Notes under the pieces: generated by a model
Database searches by the model: none
What the model was told of the DNA's origin: nothing
Seen by the model: only the letters and a program-made list of their open reading frames with translations
Translations under genes and position numbers: made by a program
Shown here: piece by piece, positions 1-5,372 of the stretch
Layout of the letters: each line of letters opens with the position of its first letter
Numbering within the stretch: position 1 is the stretch's first letter
Assembly: GCA_903930095.1 (NCBI GenBank)
Contig: CAIYXE010000792.1
Coordinates: 1-8,210 of the forward strand
Length of the DNA stretch: 8,210 nucleotides
Direction: 5' to 3'
Source of the DNA: an uncultured Hyphomicrobiales bacterium
GTDB taxonomy: Bacteria > Pseudomonadota > Alphaproteobacteria > Rhizobiales > Aestuariivirgaceae

Positions 1-324
1 CGCGGGCGCATCGGCGGCGTGGTCAGTGCCGGGCTGTTCGTGAAGCTGGACGATTCAGGCGCCGACGGCTTCGTGCCCGTCACCACGCTGGGGCGGGAGT
101 ATTTCGTATATGACAAGGCCCGCCATGCGTTGATCGGTGAACGCTCGGGCGAGACCTACCAGCTGGGCGACCGGCTGGAGGTGCGCCTCGTTGAAGCCAC
201 CCCCGTCTCCGGCGGCATGCGCTTCGAGGTCGTCTCGGAGGCCAAGGAGGGCAAGCCCGCCGGGCGGCGCGCGGTGAAGACGCCGAGCCGGCCATTCAGG
301 GGCGGCAAGGGGCGCAAGCGCTGA
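1..324 (+). CDS. rnr: Ribonuclease R, C-terminal end (partial)
   Basis: This is the 3' end of an open frame that enters from the left edge; 107 codons are visible before the TGA at 322-324. RNase R is a processive 3'-to-5' exoribonuclease that degrades structured RNA. The visible part is the C-terminal S1 RNA-binding domain (about residues 1-80 of the fragment), with the typical run GLFVKLDDSGADGFVPV, then a YDKARHALIG-type segment and LGDRLEVRLVEA. A basic tail rich in Lys, Arg and Gly (EGKPAGRRAVKTPSR, ending KGRKR) follows, as is usual in this family. The catalytic RNB domain lies outside the window, so activity cannot be judged. The GTG at 19 is an internal codon, not a start, because the frame and the S1 homology continue upstream to base 1. 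The next gene starts more than 200 bases downstream, beyond a palindromic element. The assignment rests on recognised S1/RNase R sequence and the neighbours (DUF983, NUDIX, rpmG). Confidence 0.9.
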   Translation, partial: RGRIGGVVSAGLFVKLDDSGADGFVPVTTLGREYFVYDKARHALIGERSGETYQLGDRLEVRLVEATPVSGGMRFEVVSEAKEGKPAGRRAVKTPSRPFRGGKGRKR

Positions 325-346
325 GGCGGCTCTGCCGCGTGATAGA

Positions 347-477
347 GCCCTCATCCGCCCTTCGGGCACCTTCTCCCATTGCGTGCCGCAACGGGAGAAG
401 GGTACGCTGGCAGATCATCATTCCCTTCTCCCGTCCCGAAGGGATGGGAGAAGGTGGCCGACAGGCCGGATGAGGGC
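347..477. repeat. RIME-like compound palindromic intergenic element
   Basis: Outer arms GCCCTCATCCG (347-357) and CGGATGAGGGC (467-477) are perfect inverted repeats of 11 bp. Inside lie two hairpins of the same plan. Hairpin A spans 369-401: CCTTCTCCC pairs with GGGAGAAGG (393-401), then one A/C mismatch, then TTGCG (379-383) with CGCAA (387-391) and a 3-base loop. Hairpin B spans 424-454: the same 9-base arm pairs with 446-454, then a G/T pair, then TCCC (434-437) with GGGA (441-444) around a GAA loop. Small hairpins GCCC-TTC-GGGC (357-367) and GGCC-N4-GGCC (456-467) flank them. The whole can fold as a symmetric multi-arm structure. It resembles the RIME family of rhizobial intergenic mosaic elements by arrangement and motif; that name is inferred from memory. 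It may end or stabilise the rnr transcript. There is no strong T tract, so simple intrinsic termination is unlikely. Confidence 0.75.
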
Positions 478-544
478 CCCTTGCGGCAGAGGGTCGCGCG
501 GCGTGGGGTTGTCTTCAATTCGCCGTGAGGTGCCGCCATCTTCG

Positions 545-970
545 ATGCCCATGACTTTGACCCTCGATTCCCCGGCGCCTGACGCCTCCGGCAAACGTTC
601 CTGGAAGCAGGCCATGGGGCGCGGATTCGCCTGTGCCTGCCCTGCCTGCGGCAAGGGGCGGATGTTCGGCAAATATCTGAAGGTGGCGGACAGCTGCAAC
701 CTGTGCGGGGAGGAGCTGCACCACCACCGCGCGGATGATGCGCCGCCCTACTTCACGATGTTCATCGTCGGGCACATCGTGATCCCGCTGGTGCTGGTGG
801 TGGAGAAGCTCTGGGCGCCCGCCCTGCCCGTCCATTTCGCGCTCTGGACGGCCGTGACGCTGGCCTTGACCTTCGCCCTGATGCCGGCCGTCAAGGGAGC
901 GGTCGTGGGGCTGCAATGGGCGCTGCGCATGCACGGCTTCGACTATGCCGCCCACCAGGATGAGGCATGA
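545..970 (+). CDS. DUF983 family small membrane protein with zinc ribbon
   Basis: A 141-residue protein of the DUF983 family, whose function is unknown. A cytoplasmic N-terminal zinc-ribbon-like part carries CPACGKGRMF (Cys32, Cys35) and CNLCGEEL (Cys51, Cys54), with a further Cys30. The family signature HHHRADDAPPY follows (about 59-69), then two hydrophobic segments (about 70-87 and 93-113) and the conserved end KGAVVGLQWALRMHGF. This is close to the usual length of alphaproteobacterial members. The open frame reaches back into the palindromic repeat, so the long form is rejected. ATG 545 is chosen, with a GAGG at 527-530 that is rather distant; ATG 551 is equally possible. ATG 614 has a better-placed GGAAG but would remove residues just before the zinc ribbon (WKQAMGRGF) that look family-conserved. 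The TGA overlaps the ATG of the NUDIX gene, which suggests translational coupling. Family assignment is firm; the start is uncertain. Confidence 0.87.
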   Translation: MPMTLTLDSPAPDASGKRSWKQAMGRGFACACPACGKGRMFGKYLKVADSCNLCGEELHHHRADDAPPYFTMFIVGHIVIPLVLVVEKLWAPALPVHFALWTAVTLALTFALMPAVKGAVVGLQWALRMHGFDYAAHQDEA

Positions 971-1659
971 GTTACGATCATCCGGAATTCGCCGGGTCGC
1001 TGCTGCATGCCAAGGTTCTGAGGCCCAAGGATTCCGCGACCCTGATCCTTGTTCGGCGGCAGTCCGGGGCGCCGCGCATTCTCATGGGCCAGCGCGCGGG
1101 GGGCCATGCCTTCATGCCCAACAAATATGTGTTTCCCGGCGGCAGGCTCGATGCGGCGGACTGCCGGGTGAAGCCCGCCCGCGACCTTCACCCCGCAACG
1201 CTTGCCAAGCTGCTGGCCCGCATGCGGGGCGGGCCGAGCGAGCGCCGCGCGCGGGGCCTCGCCCATGCCGCCCTGCGCGAGACATGGGAGGAAGCGGGGC
1301 TTCTGTTCGGGCGCTCCATGGTTGCGGATGCACCCGACCTCTCCGGCCTCACCCTGTTCATGCGCGCGATCACCCCGCCGGGCCGCACGCGGCGTTATGA
1401 TTCCCGCTTCTTCGTCGCCGATGCCGAACACCTCTCAAACATCGACCAGCCCCATCATGACGGCGGCGGCGAGCTCCTCACCCTCTCTTGGCTGAGCCTG
1501 GACGAGATCGCCTCCCTCGACCTGCCCCTCATCACCATCGATGCGCTGCAGCGGCTCAAACCCTTTCTCGACCGAGGCCTGCTGCCCGCGCAGGACTGCC
1601 CCGCCTCCTTCCAGTATCACCGGGGCAGGAACTGGATCGAGGACGAGATCGTACTTTAG
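967..1659 (+). CDS. NUDIX hydrolase with insertion in the Nudix box
   Basis: A 230-residue NUDIX-fold hydrolase, expected to cleave a nucleoside diphosphate linked to another group using a divalent metal. The N-terminal half has PKDSATLILVRR and MPNKYVFPGGRLDAAD (about 50-65). The catalytic helix appears at 101-111 as AALRETWEEAG, with the REXXEE core (Arg104, Glu105, Glu108, Glu109). In the canonical box GX5EX7REUXEEXGU these parts are adjacent. Here about 30 extra residues rich in Arg and Ala lie between them, and Asp65 stands where the first Glu of the box is usual. Eukaryotic NUDT19-like proteins and bacterial relatives are known to have such an insertion, and some of them act on CoA derivatives; whether this one does is not shown. 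The start is the ATG in ATGA shared with the DUF983 stop, with AGGA at 957-960 at good spacing. The substrate is unknown. Confidence 0.88.
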   Translation: MSYDHPEFAGSLLHAKVLRPKDSATLILVRRQSGAPRILMGQRAGGHAFMPNKYVFPGGRLDAADCRVKPARDLHPATLAKLLARMRGGPSERRARGLAHAALRETWEEAGLLFGRSMVADAPDLSGLTLFMRAITPPGRTRRYDSRFFVADAEHLSNIDQPHHDGGGELLTLSWLSLDEIASLDLPLITIDALQRLKPFLDRGLLPAQDCPASFQYHRGRNWIEDEIVL

Positions 1660-1686
1660 AAACCGCAGGCGACCACCCCCCGCGCC

Positions 1687-1716
1687 TTGACTTTGGCCGT
1701 CAATTCGGGTCTATCG
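1687..1716 (+). promoter_or_regulatory. Putative sigma-70-type promoter for rpmG
   Basis: TTGACT at 1687-1692 is followed after 17 bases by TCTATC (1710-1715); read one base later it is CTATCG, which starts like the CTATAT -10 element typical of alphaproteobacteria. The site lies between the NUDIX stop (1659) and rpmG. The -35 match is good and the -10 match is moderate. A separate promoter is reasonable for a ribosomal protein gene. The call rests on motif and position only. Confidence 0.45.
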
Positions 1717-1743
1717 GCGCAAATTCCTGGTTTGGAGACCGTT

Positions 1744-1911
1744 ATGGCCAAAGGCAATGTGATCAAGATCAAGCTGGCGTCGACCGCCGACACCGGTTAC
1801 TTCTACGTGACCAAGAAGAACTCGCGCACCAAGACCGACAAGCTGTCGTTCAAGAAGTACGACCCCGTCGCCAGGAAGCACGTCGAGTTCAAGGAAACCA
1901 AGATCAAGTAA
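1744..1911 (+). CDS. rpmG: 50S ribosomal protein L33
   Basis: A 55-residue basic protein beginning [18 protein letters not shown], with [20 protein letters not shown] in the middle and ending [10 protein letters not shown]. This is the full-length L33 of the large ribosomal subunit, which lies near the tRNA exit site. It contains no cysteine, so it is the zinc-independent form. Length and sequence match alphaproteobacterial L33 closely. An upstream in-frame ATG codon is absent; an in-frame TTG at 1687 would add residues unlike L33, and GGAG at 1734-1737 lies 6 bases before ATG 1744, which fixes the start. The gene follows NUDIX by 84 bases that hold a promoter-like site, and is followed 20 bases later by a strong terminator hairpin. 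It is therefore probably transcribed as a short unit, perhaps with read-through from the genes upstream. Confidence 0.97.
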   Translation: MAKGNVIKIKLASTADTGYFYVTKKNSRTKTDKLSFKKYDPVARKHVEFKETKIK

Positions 1912-1931
1912 TCGCTGGTTTTCATCATCTC

Positions 1932-1968
1932 ACACAAAAGGCATCGCCCCCGGCGGTGCCTTTTGTGT
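1932..1968. terminator. Bidirectional hairpin terminator between convergent genes
   Basis: The arm 1932-1948 (ACACAAAAGGCATCGCC) pairs with 1952-1968 (GGCGGTGCCTTTTGTGT) over 17 bp with one T/G pair and a CCC loop. The outer half of the stem is A-rich on the left and T-rich on the right (CCTTTTGTGTTT), so each strand gives a GC-rich stem ending in a T-rich stretch. It lies 20 bases after the rpmG stop and one base beyond the stop codon of the minus-strand gene (1970-1972). It probably terminates both. Confidence 0.85.
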
Positions 1969-1969
1969 T

Positions 1970-3616
1970 TCACGATGCAGCCACAGGCTCCGGATGGCAT
2001 GCGGGGACGGATGGCGAGAAGCTGCTGCTGGATGCCAGTGACCAAGGCTCGGCAAAGACCGTGCCCGGAGCGCCTTTCAGCAACTCGCCGGGCTGCAGCG
2101 CCGGATAGTGGTCCTTGAAACTCAGGACGCGGCCATCGGGTGAGCGCCGCATCACGTGCTGCGGCATCAGTTGGCCGGGTTCATCGTAGCCCGCCGCGGC
2201 AAGGATTTCCGCCAGGGATTTCACCGTCTCCTCATGGAAATGCGCCACGCGTATGGCCTTGTCGCCCACATTCAGGGCCCGCTGGCGGGATGGATCCTGG
2301 GTGGCAACGCCCGTGGGGCAGGCTCCGGTGTGGCACTGCTGGGCCTGTATGCAGCCGATGGCGAACATGAAGCCGCGGGCGGCATTGCACCAGTCCGCGC
2401 CCAGCGCCAGTACGCGCGCCATGTCGAAGCCGGTGGTGATCTTGCCCGCACAGCCAATTCTGATATCGCCGCGCAGGCCCGCGCCCGTGAGGGCGGCATG
2501 GACGAAGGACAAGCCGTCCCGGAGCGGCATGCCGAGATGGTCCATGAACTCCAGCGGGGCTGCACCCGTGCCACCCTCCTTGCCGTCGACCACGATGAAG
2601 TCCGGCCTGATGCCGCTTTCAAGCATGGCCTTGACGATGCCGAGAAACTCCCACGGATGTCCGATGCAAAGCTTGAAGCCGACCGGCTTTCCCTGAGACA
2701 GGACGCGCAGTTCGTTGAGGAATTCGAGAAGCCCCAGAGGCGTCGAAAAGGCCGAATGACCCGCGGGCGACACGCAGTCCTCGCCCATGGGCACACCGCG
2801 AATCTCTGCAATCTCCGCTGTCACCTTGGCCTTGGGCAAGACACCGCCATGCCCGGGCTTGGCGCCCTGGCTGAGTTTCACCTCGATCATCTTGATCTGC
2901 GGGTCAGCGGCGGCGGCGGCGAATTTTCCGGGGTCGAACTGGCCATTGGGCGTACGGCAGCCGAAATAGCCGGAGCCGATTTCCCAGATGAGGTCACCAC
3001 CGCCCTCGCGGTGGTAGGGGCTGATGGCGCCCTCACCCGTGTCATGCGCGAAGCCGCCAATCCTCGCGCCGCGGTTCAGCGCGCGGATGGCATTGGCCGA
3101 AAGGGCGCCAAAACTCATCGCCGATATGTTGAGGATGGAGGCGTCATAGGGTTTGCTGCATTGCGGACCGCCGATCATCAGGCGGAAGCCGCGGGTGGCA
3201 ACGGGCCGGGGCGCGATCGAGTGGTGGAGCCATTCGAACTGGCTCTCATAAACATTGTGGTGGGTGCCGAACGGCCGCTTGTCGAGCTGGTGCTTCGCCC
3301 GCTGGTAGACGACGGCGCGCTTGTCCCGCGGGAAAGGCATGCCGCTCTTCTCATCCTCGAAGAAATACTGGCGGATCTCCGGGCGGATGTCCTCAAGCAT
3401 GAAGCGCAGATGCCCAAGGATCGGGTAATTGCGCAGCACCGCGTGCCCGGTCTGCAGCAGATCGTAAACGCCCAGCAGGGACAGCGGGAGAGCGATCAGC
3501 AGCGCCGGAAGCAGCAGCGTCCGCCAGCCGGGGAAAGCGACAGCGAAAAGAAGCGACACGACCGATACCGCGATGGCGATCGACAGTGTGAGGAACCGTT
3601 TGTCGAAAATCAGCAT
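1970..3616 (-). CDS. Membrane-anchored FMN-binding glutamate synthase family protein
   Basis: A 548-residue protein homologous to the FMN/synthase domain of the glutamate synthase large subunit. Two hydrophobic N-terminal segments (about 8-29 and 33-52) suggest a membrane anchor with the catalytic part in the cytoplasm. The synthase domain runs from about 155 to 475. It shows SAMSFGALS (165-173), DTGEGAISPYH (192-202), GAKPGHGG (251-258), GEDCVSPAGHSAF (278-290), DGKEGGTGAAP (344-354) and the 3Fe-4S cysteine set CX5CX4C in CIQAQQCHTGACPTGVATQ (Cys422, 428, 433), all as in GltB. The glutamine amidotransferase domain and the C-terminal GXG domain of GltB are absent, so it is not an ordinary glutamate synthase by itself; stand-alone relatives are common and largely uncharacterised. 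The last 20 or so residues (from SSSSF) are low-complexity and unlike the domain. The ATG at 3614-3616 has no clear Shine-Dalgarno. It is divergent from the aldehyde dehydrogenase gene. Its electron donor and substrate are unknown. Confidence 0.88.
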   Translation of the reverse strand: MLIFDKRFLTLSIAIAVSVVSLLFAVAFPGWRTLLLPALLIALPLSLLGVYDLLQTGHAVLRNYPILGHLRFMLEDIRPEIRQYFFEDEKSGMPFPRDKRAVVYQRAKHQLDKRPFGTHHNVYESQFEWLHHSIAPRPVATRGFRLMIGGPQCSKPYDASILNISAMSFGALSANAIRALNRGARIGGFAHDTGEGAISPYHREGGGDLIWEIGSGYFGCRTPNGQFDPGKFAAAAADPQIKMIEVKLSQGAKPGHGGVLPKAKVTAEIAEIRGVPMGEDCVSPAGHSAFSTPLGLLEFLNELRVLSQGKPVGFKLCIGHPWEFLGIVKAMLESGIRPDFIVVDGKEGGTGAAPLEFMDHLGMPLRDGLSFVHAALTGAGLRGDIRIGCAGKITTGFDMARVLALGADWCNAARGFMFAIGCIQAQQCHTGACPTGVATQDPSRQRALNVGDKAIRVAHFHEETVKSLAEILAAAGYDEPGQLMPQHVMRRSPDGRVLSFKDHYPALQPGELLKGAPGTVFAEPWSLASSSSFSPSVPACHPEPVAAS

Positions 3617-3653
3617 CAGGCTGCCATCAATAGCAGTTGTTGGTTACCCGGTC

Positions 3654-3661
3654 ATTATAAC
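3654..3661. promoter_or_regulatory. Possible shared -10 core of divergent promoters
   Basis: In the space between the divergent GltB-like and aldehyde dehydrogenase genes, ATTATAAC gives TATAAT on the minus strand (3654-3659), a perfect -10 consensus, and TATAAC on the plus strand (3656-3661). TTATAA itself is symmetric. No good -35 element was found at the right distance on either strand (minus strand around 3677-3682 reads CAGAAC), so an activator may be needed or only one direction may be real. The evidence is motif and position only. Confidence 0.35.
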
Positions 3662-3704
3662 GGCGGCGCGACGAGAGTTCTGTTATGAATTGCGCGTCAA
3701 CGCT

Positions 3705-3708
3705 GGAG
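3705..3708 (+). promoter_or_regulatory. Ribosome binding site setting the aldehyde dehydrogenase start
   Basis: GGAG lies 6 bases before ATG 3715. The upstream in-frame ATG at 3685 has no such site, and its ten added residues have no counterpart in the family. This decides the start in favour of 3715. Confidence 0.7.
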
Positions 3709-3714
3709 ATACCC

Positions 3715-5196
3715 ATGCCTACCGACTATCGCGCAATGATCCCCACCCTGTCCTTCCGCAACCAGGCCTTCATCAACGGCAAGCATGTGGCCGCGGCCTC
3801 GGGCAAGACCTTCGACTGCGTCTCGCCCATTGACGGACGCGTGCTGACGCAGGTTGCCGAATGCGACCAGGAGGATGTGAACCGGGCGGTTGCCGCCGCG
3901 CGCGCGGTCTTCGAGAAGGGCTCATGGTCCGCCTGCCACCCGGCCAAGCGCAAGAAGGTGATGCTGAAGTTCGCCGAGCTCATGCAGAAGCACAAGGATG
4001 AGCTGGCGCTGCTCGAGACGCTCGACATGGGCAAGCCCATCTCGGTCTCGGCGGGCGGCGACATTCCGGGGTCGATCCAGGCCATCCAGTGGTATGCCGA
4101 GGCGGCTGACAAGGTCTATGACGAGATCGCGCCCTACCGGCCTGACTCCGTCTCCCTCATCACGCGAGAGCCGATCGGGGTCGTGGCCGCCGTGGTGCCG
4201 TGGAACTATCCCTTGCTGATGGCCTCTTGGAAGCTGGGGCCGGCACTCGCCGCCGGCAACTCCGTGATCGTGAAGCCCGCCGAACAATCGCCGCTCACAG
4301 CGCTCCGCATCGCCGAACTGGCGGCGGAGGCGGGCATGCCGGAAGGCGTGCTGCAAGTGCTGCCCGGCTTCGGGGAAACGGCGGGCCAGGCGCTCGGCCG
4401 CCACATGGACGTCGACATGGTGGCCTTCACCGGATCAACCGTGGTGGGCAAGTATTTCCTGCGCTATGCGGGCGAAAGCAACATGAAGCATGTCTCGCTC
4501 GAGACCGGCGGCAAGTCGCCCAACATCGTGTTCGCCGATGCGGGCGACCTTGACCACATCGCCAAGGTCTCAGCCGACGGGGTGTTCTTCAACGCCGGGC
4601 AGAGCTGCAACGCGCCCACCCGCATTCTTGTCGAGGAGCGGATCAGGGATGAGTTCATCGCCCTCGTTGCAAAGCATGCGAGGCCGTGGACACCCGCCGA
4701 CCCGCTCGATCCCGCGACCACCATGGGTGCAGTCGTCGACTCCGGCCAGATGCAGCGCGTTCTGGGTTACATTGCGGACGGTCGCAAGGAAGGTGCGCGC
4801 ATCGCGCTCGGCGGCGGCCAGGCGCGCCAGGAGACGGGCGGAAGCTACATCGAGCCGACCGTCTTCACCGATGTCCGAAACGACATGAAGATCGCGCAGG
4901 AGGAAATCTTCGGACCCGTCGTCGTCGCCGTGTCATTCCGCGACGAGGCGGAGGCGGTGCGCATCGCCAATGACTCGATCTATGGCCTGCAGGCCAATCT
5001 GTGGACGCGCGACGTGAGCCGCGCCCACAAACTGTCCCGCCGCCTCAAGGCCGGCACGGTCGTCGTCAACAACGTGTGGGGATCCGACATCACCAACCCC
5101 TTCGGCGGCTACAAGCAGTCCGGCATCGGCCGTGACAAGTCGCTCCACGCCATGGACAAATACTGCCAGGTGAAGAATACTTTTATCCAGCTTTAA
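3715..5196 (+). CDS. NAD(P)-dependent aldehyde dehydrogenase, PuuC-like
   Basis: A 493-residue soluble aldehyde dehydrogenase of the ALDH superfamily, oxidising an aldehyde to the acid with NAD(P)+. Key parts are in order: VPWNYP with catalytic Asn164, VKPAE with Lys187, the nucleotide-binding FTGSTVVGK (238-246), LETGGKSPN with the general base Glu263, GQSC with nucleophile Cys298, EEIFGP with Glu397, and PFGGYKQSGIGRDKSLHA near the end. Length and long stretches (ETLDMGKPI, DIPGSIQAIQWYAEA, WTRDVSRAHKLSRRLKAG) closely resemble E. coli PuuC, which oxidises gamma-glutamyl-gamma-aminobutyraldehyde in putrescine breakdown. The segment after the nucleophile is SCNAPTR instead of PuuC's VCIAGTR, so the substrate may differ; puuC is not assigned. 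No gamma-glutamylputrescine synthetase or oxidase gene is in view. It is divergent from the GltB-like gene and is followed after 176 bases by an amino-acid-type ABC importer on the same strand, which may supply its pathway. The class is certain; the substrate is not. Confidence 0.93.
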   Translation: MPTDYRAMIPTLSFRNQAFINGKHVAAASGKTFDCVSPIDGRVLTQVAECDQEDVNRAVAAARAVFEKGSWSACHPAKRKKVMLKFAELMQKHKDELALLETLDMGKPISVSAGGDIPGSIQAIQWYAEAADKVYDEIAPYRPDSVSLITREPIGVVAAVVPWNYPLLMASWKLGPALAAGNSVIVKPAEQSPLTALRIAELAAEAGMPEGVLQVLPGFGETAGQALGRHMDVDMVAFTGSTVVGKYFLRYAGESNMKHVSLETGGKSPNIVFADAGDLDHIAKVSADGVFFNAGQSCNAPTRILVEERIRDEFIALVAKHARPWTPADPLDPATTMGAVVDSGQMQRVLGYIADGRKEGARIALGGGQARQETGGSYIEPTVFTDVRNDMKIAQEEIFGPVVVAVSFRDEAEAVRIANDSIYGLQANLWTRDVSRAHKLSRRLKAGTVVVNNVWGSDITNPFGGYKQSGIGRDKSLHAMDKYCQVKNTFIQL

Positions 5197-5206
5197 CAAA
5201 TATTTG
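5197..5206. repeat. Perfect 10-bp palindrome CAAATATTTG after the dehydrogenase stop
   Basis: CAAATATTTG begins at the base after the TAA of the dehydrogenase gene. It is a perfect A+T-rich palindrome in G+C-rich surroundings. It is too short and lacks a loop for a terminator; it could be a protein-binding half or full site for the importer genes downstream. The role is inferred only. Confidence 0.3.
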
Positions 5207-5240
5207 CAGGACGACGATTGATGGCCGGGCTATGCCGCCC

Positions 5241-5282
5241 CCTGAATCTCGCCCGTAACGCCAGCAGCAACGGAAATTCAGG
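5241..5282. repeat. Inverted repeat in the leader of the ABC importer genes
   Basis: CCTGAAT (5241-5247) and ATTCAGG (5276-5282) are exact inverted repeats 28 bases apart. They lie about 90 bases before the binding-protein start. A smaller GGGC/GCCC pair (5227-5230 with 5237-5240) lies just upstream. No convincing -35/-10 pair was found in the 176-base gap 5197-5372. The repeat may be an operator or chance. Confidence 0.3.
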
Positions 5283-5372
5283 CCGGAAGCTGGGGATGAT
5301 TACACCTCTTTCACTTGCACAGGGGCCGTGAGCGTGCTTCCATTTCGGGGTTAAACTGGGGAGGAAAACCGA

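Noticed and set aside
383..544. N-terminal extension of the DUF983 frame through the palindromic repeat
   Set aside because: The extra residues would be coded by the repeat element and lack family similarity; downstream ATGs at 545 or 551 fit the family length.
3637..3661. TTGTTG and TATAAC as a plus-strand promoter for the dehydrogenase
   Set aside because: The spacer would be only 13 bases, too short for a sigma-70 promoter.
2156..3688. A 510-codon open frame on the + strand opposite the GltB-like gene
   Set aside because: It is the antisense shadow of a gene with clear conserved motifs; its composition is Arg/Ala/Gly/His-rich with no recognisable domain, as expected in high-G+C DNA.
3685..3714. 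Upstream ATG for the aldehyde dehydrogenase
   Set aside because: No ribosome binding site at proper distance, while ATG 3715 has GGAG 6 bases upstream and gives the usual length.
5314..5343. Possible promoter with CTTGCA as -35 before the binding-protein gene
   Set aside because: The region at the right spacing (CTTCCA) does not resemble a -10 element, so it cannot be supported.
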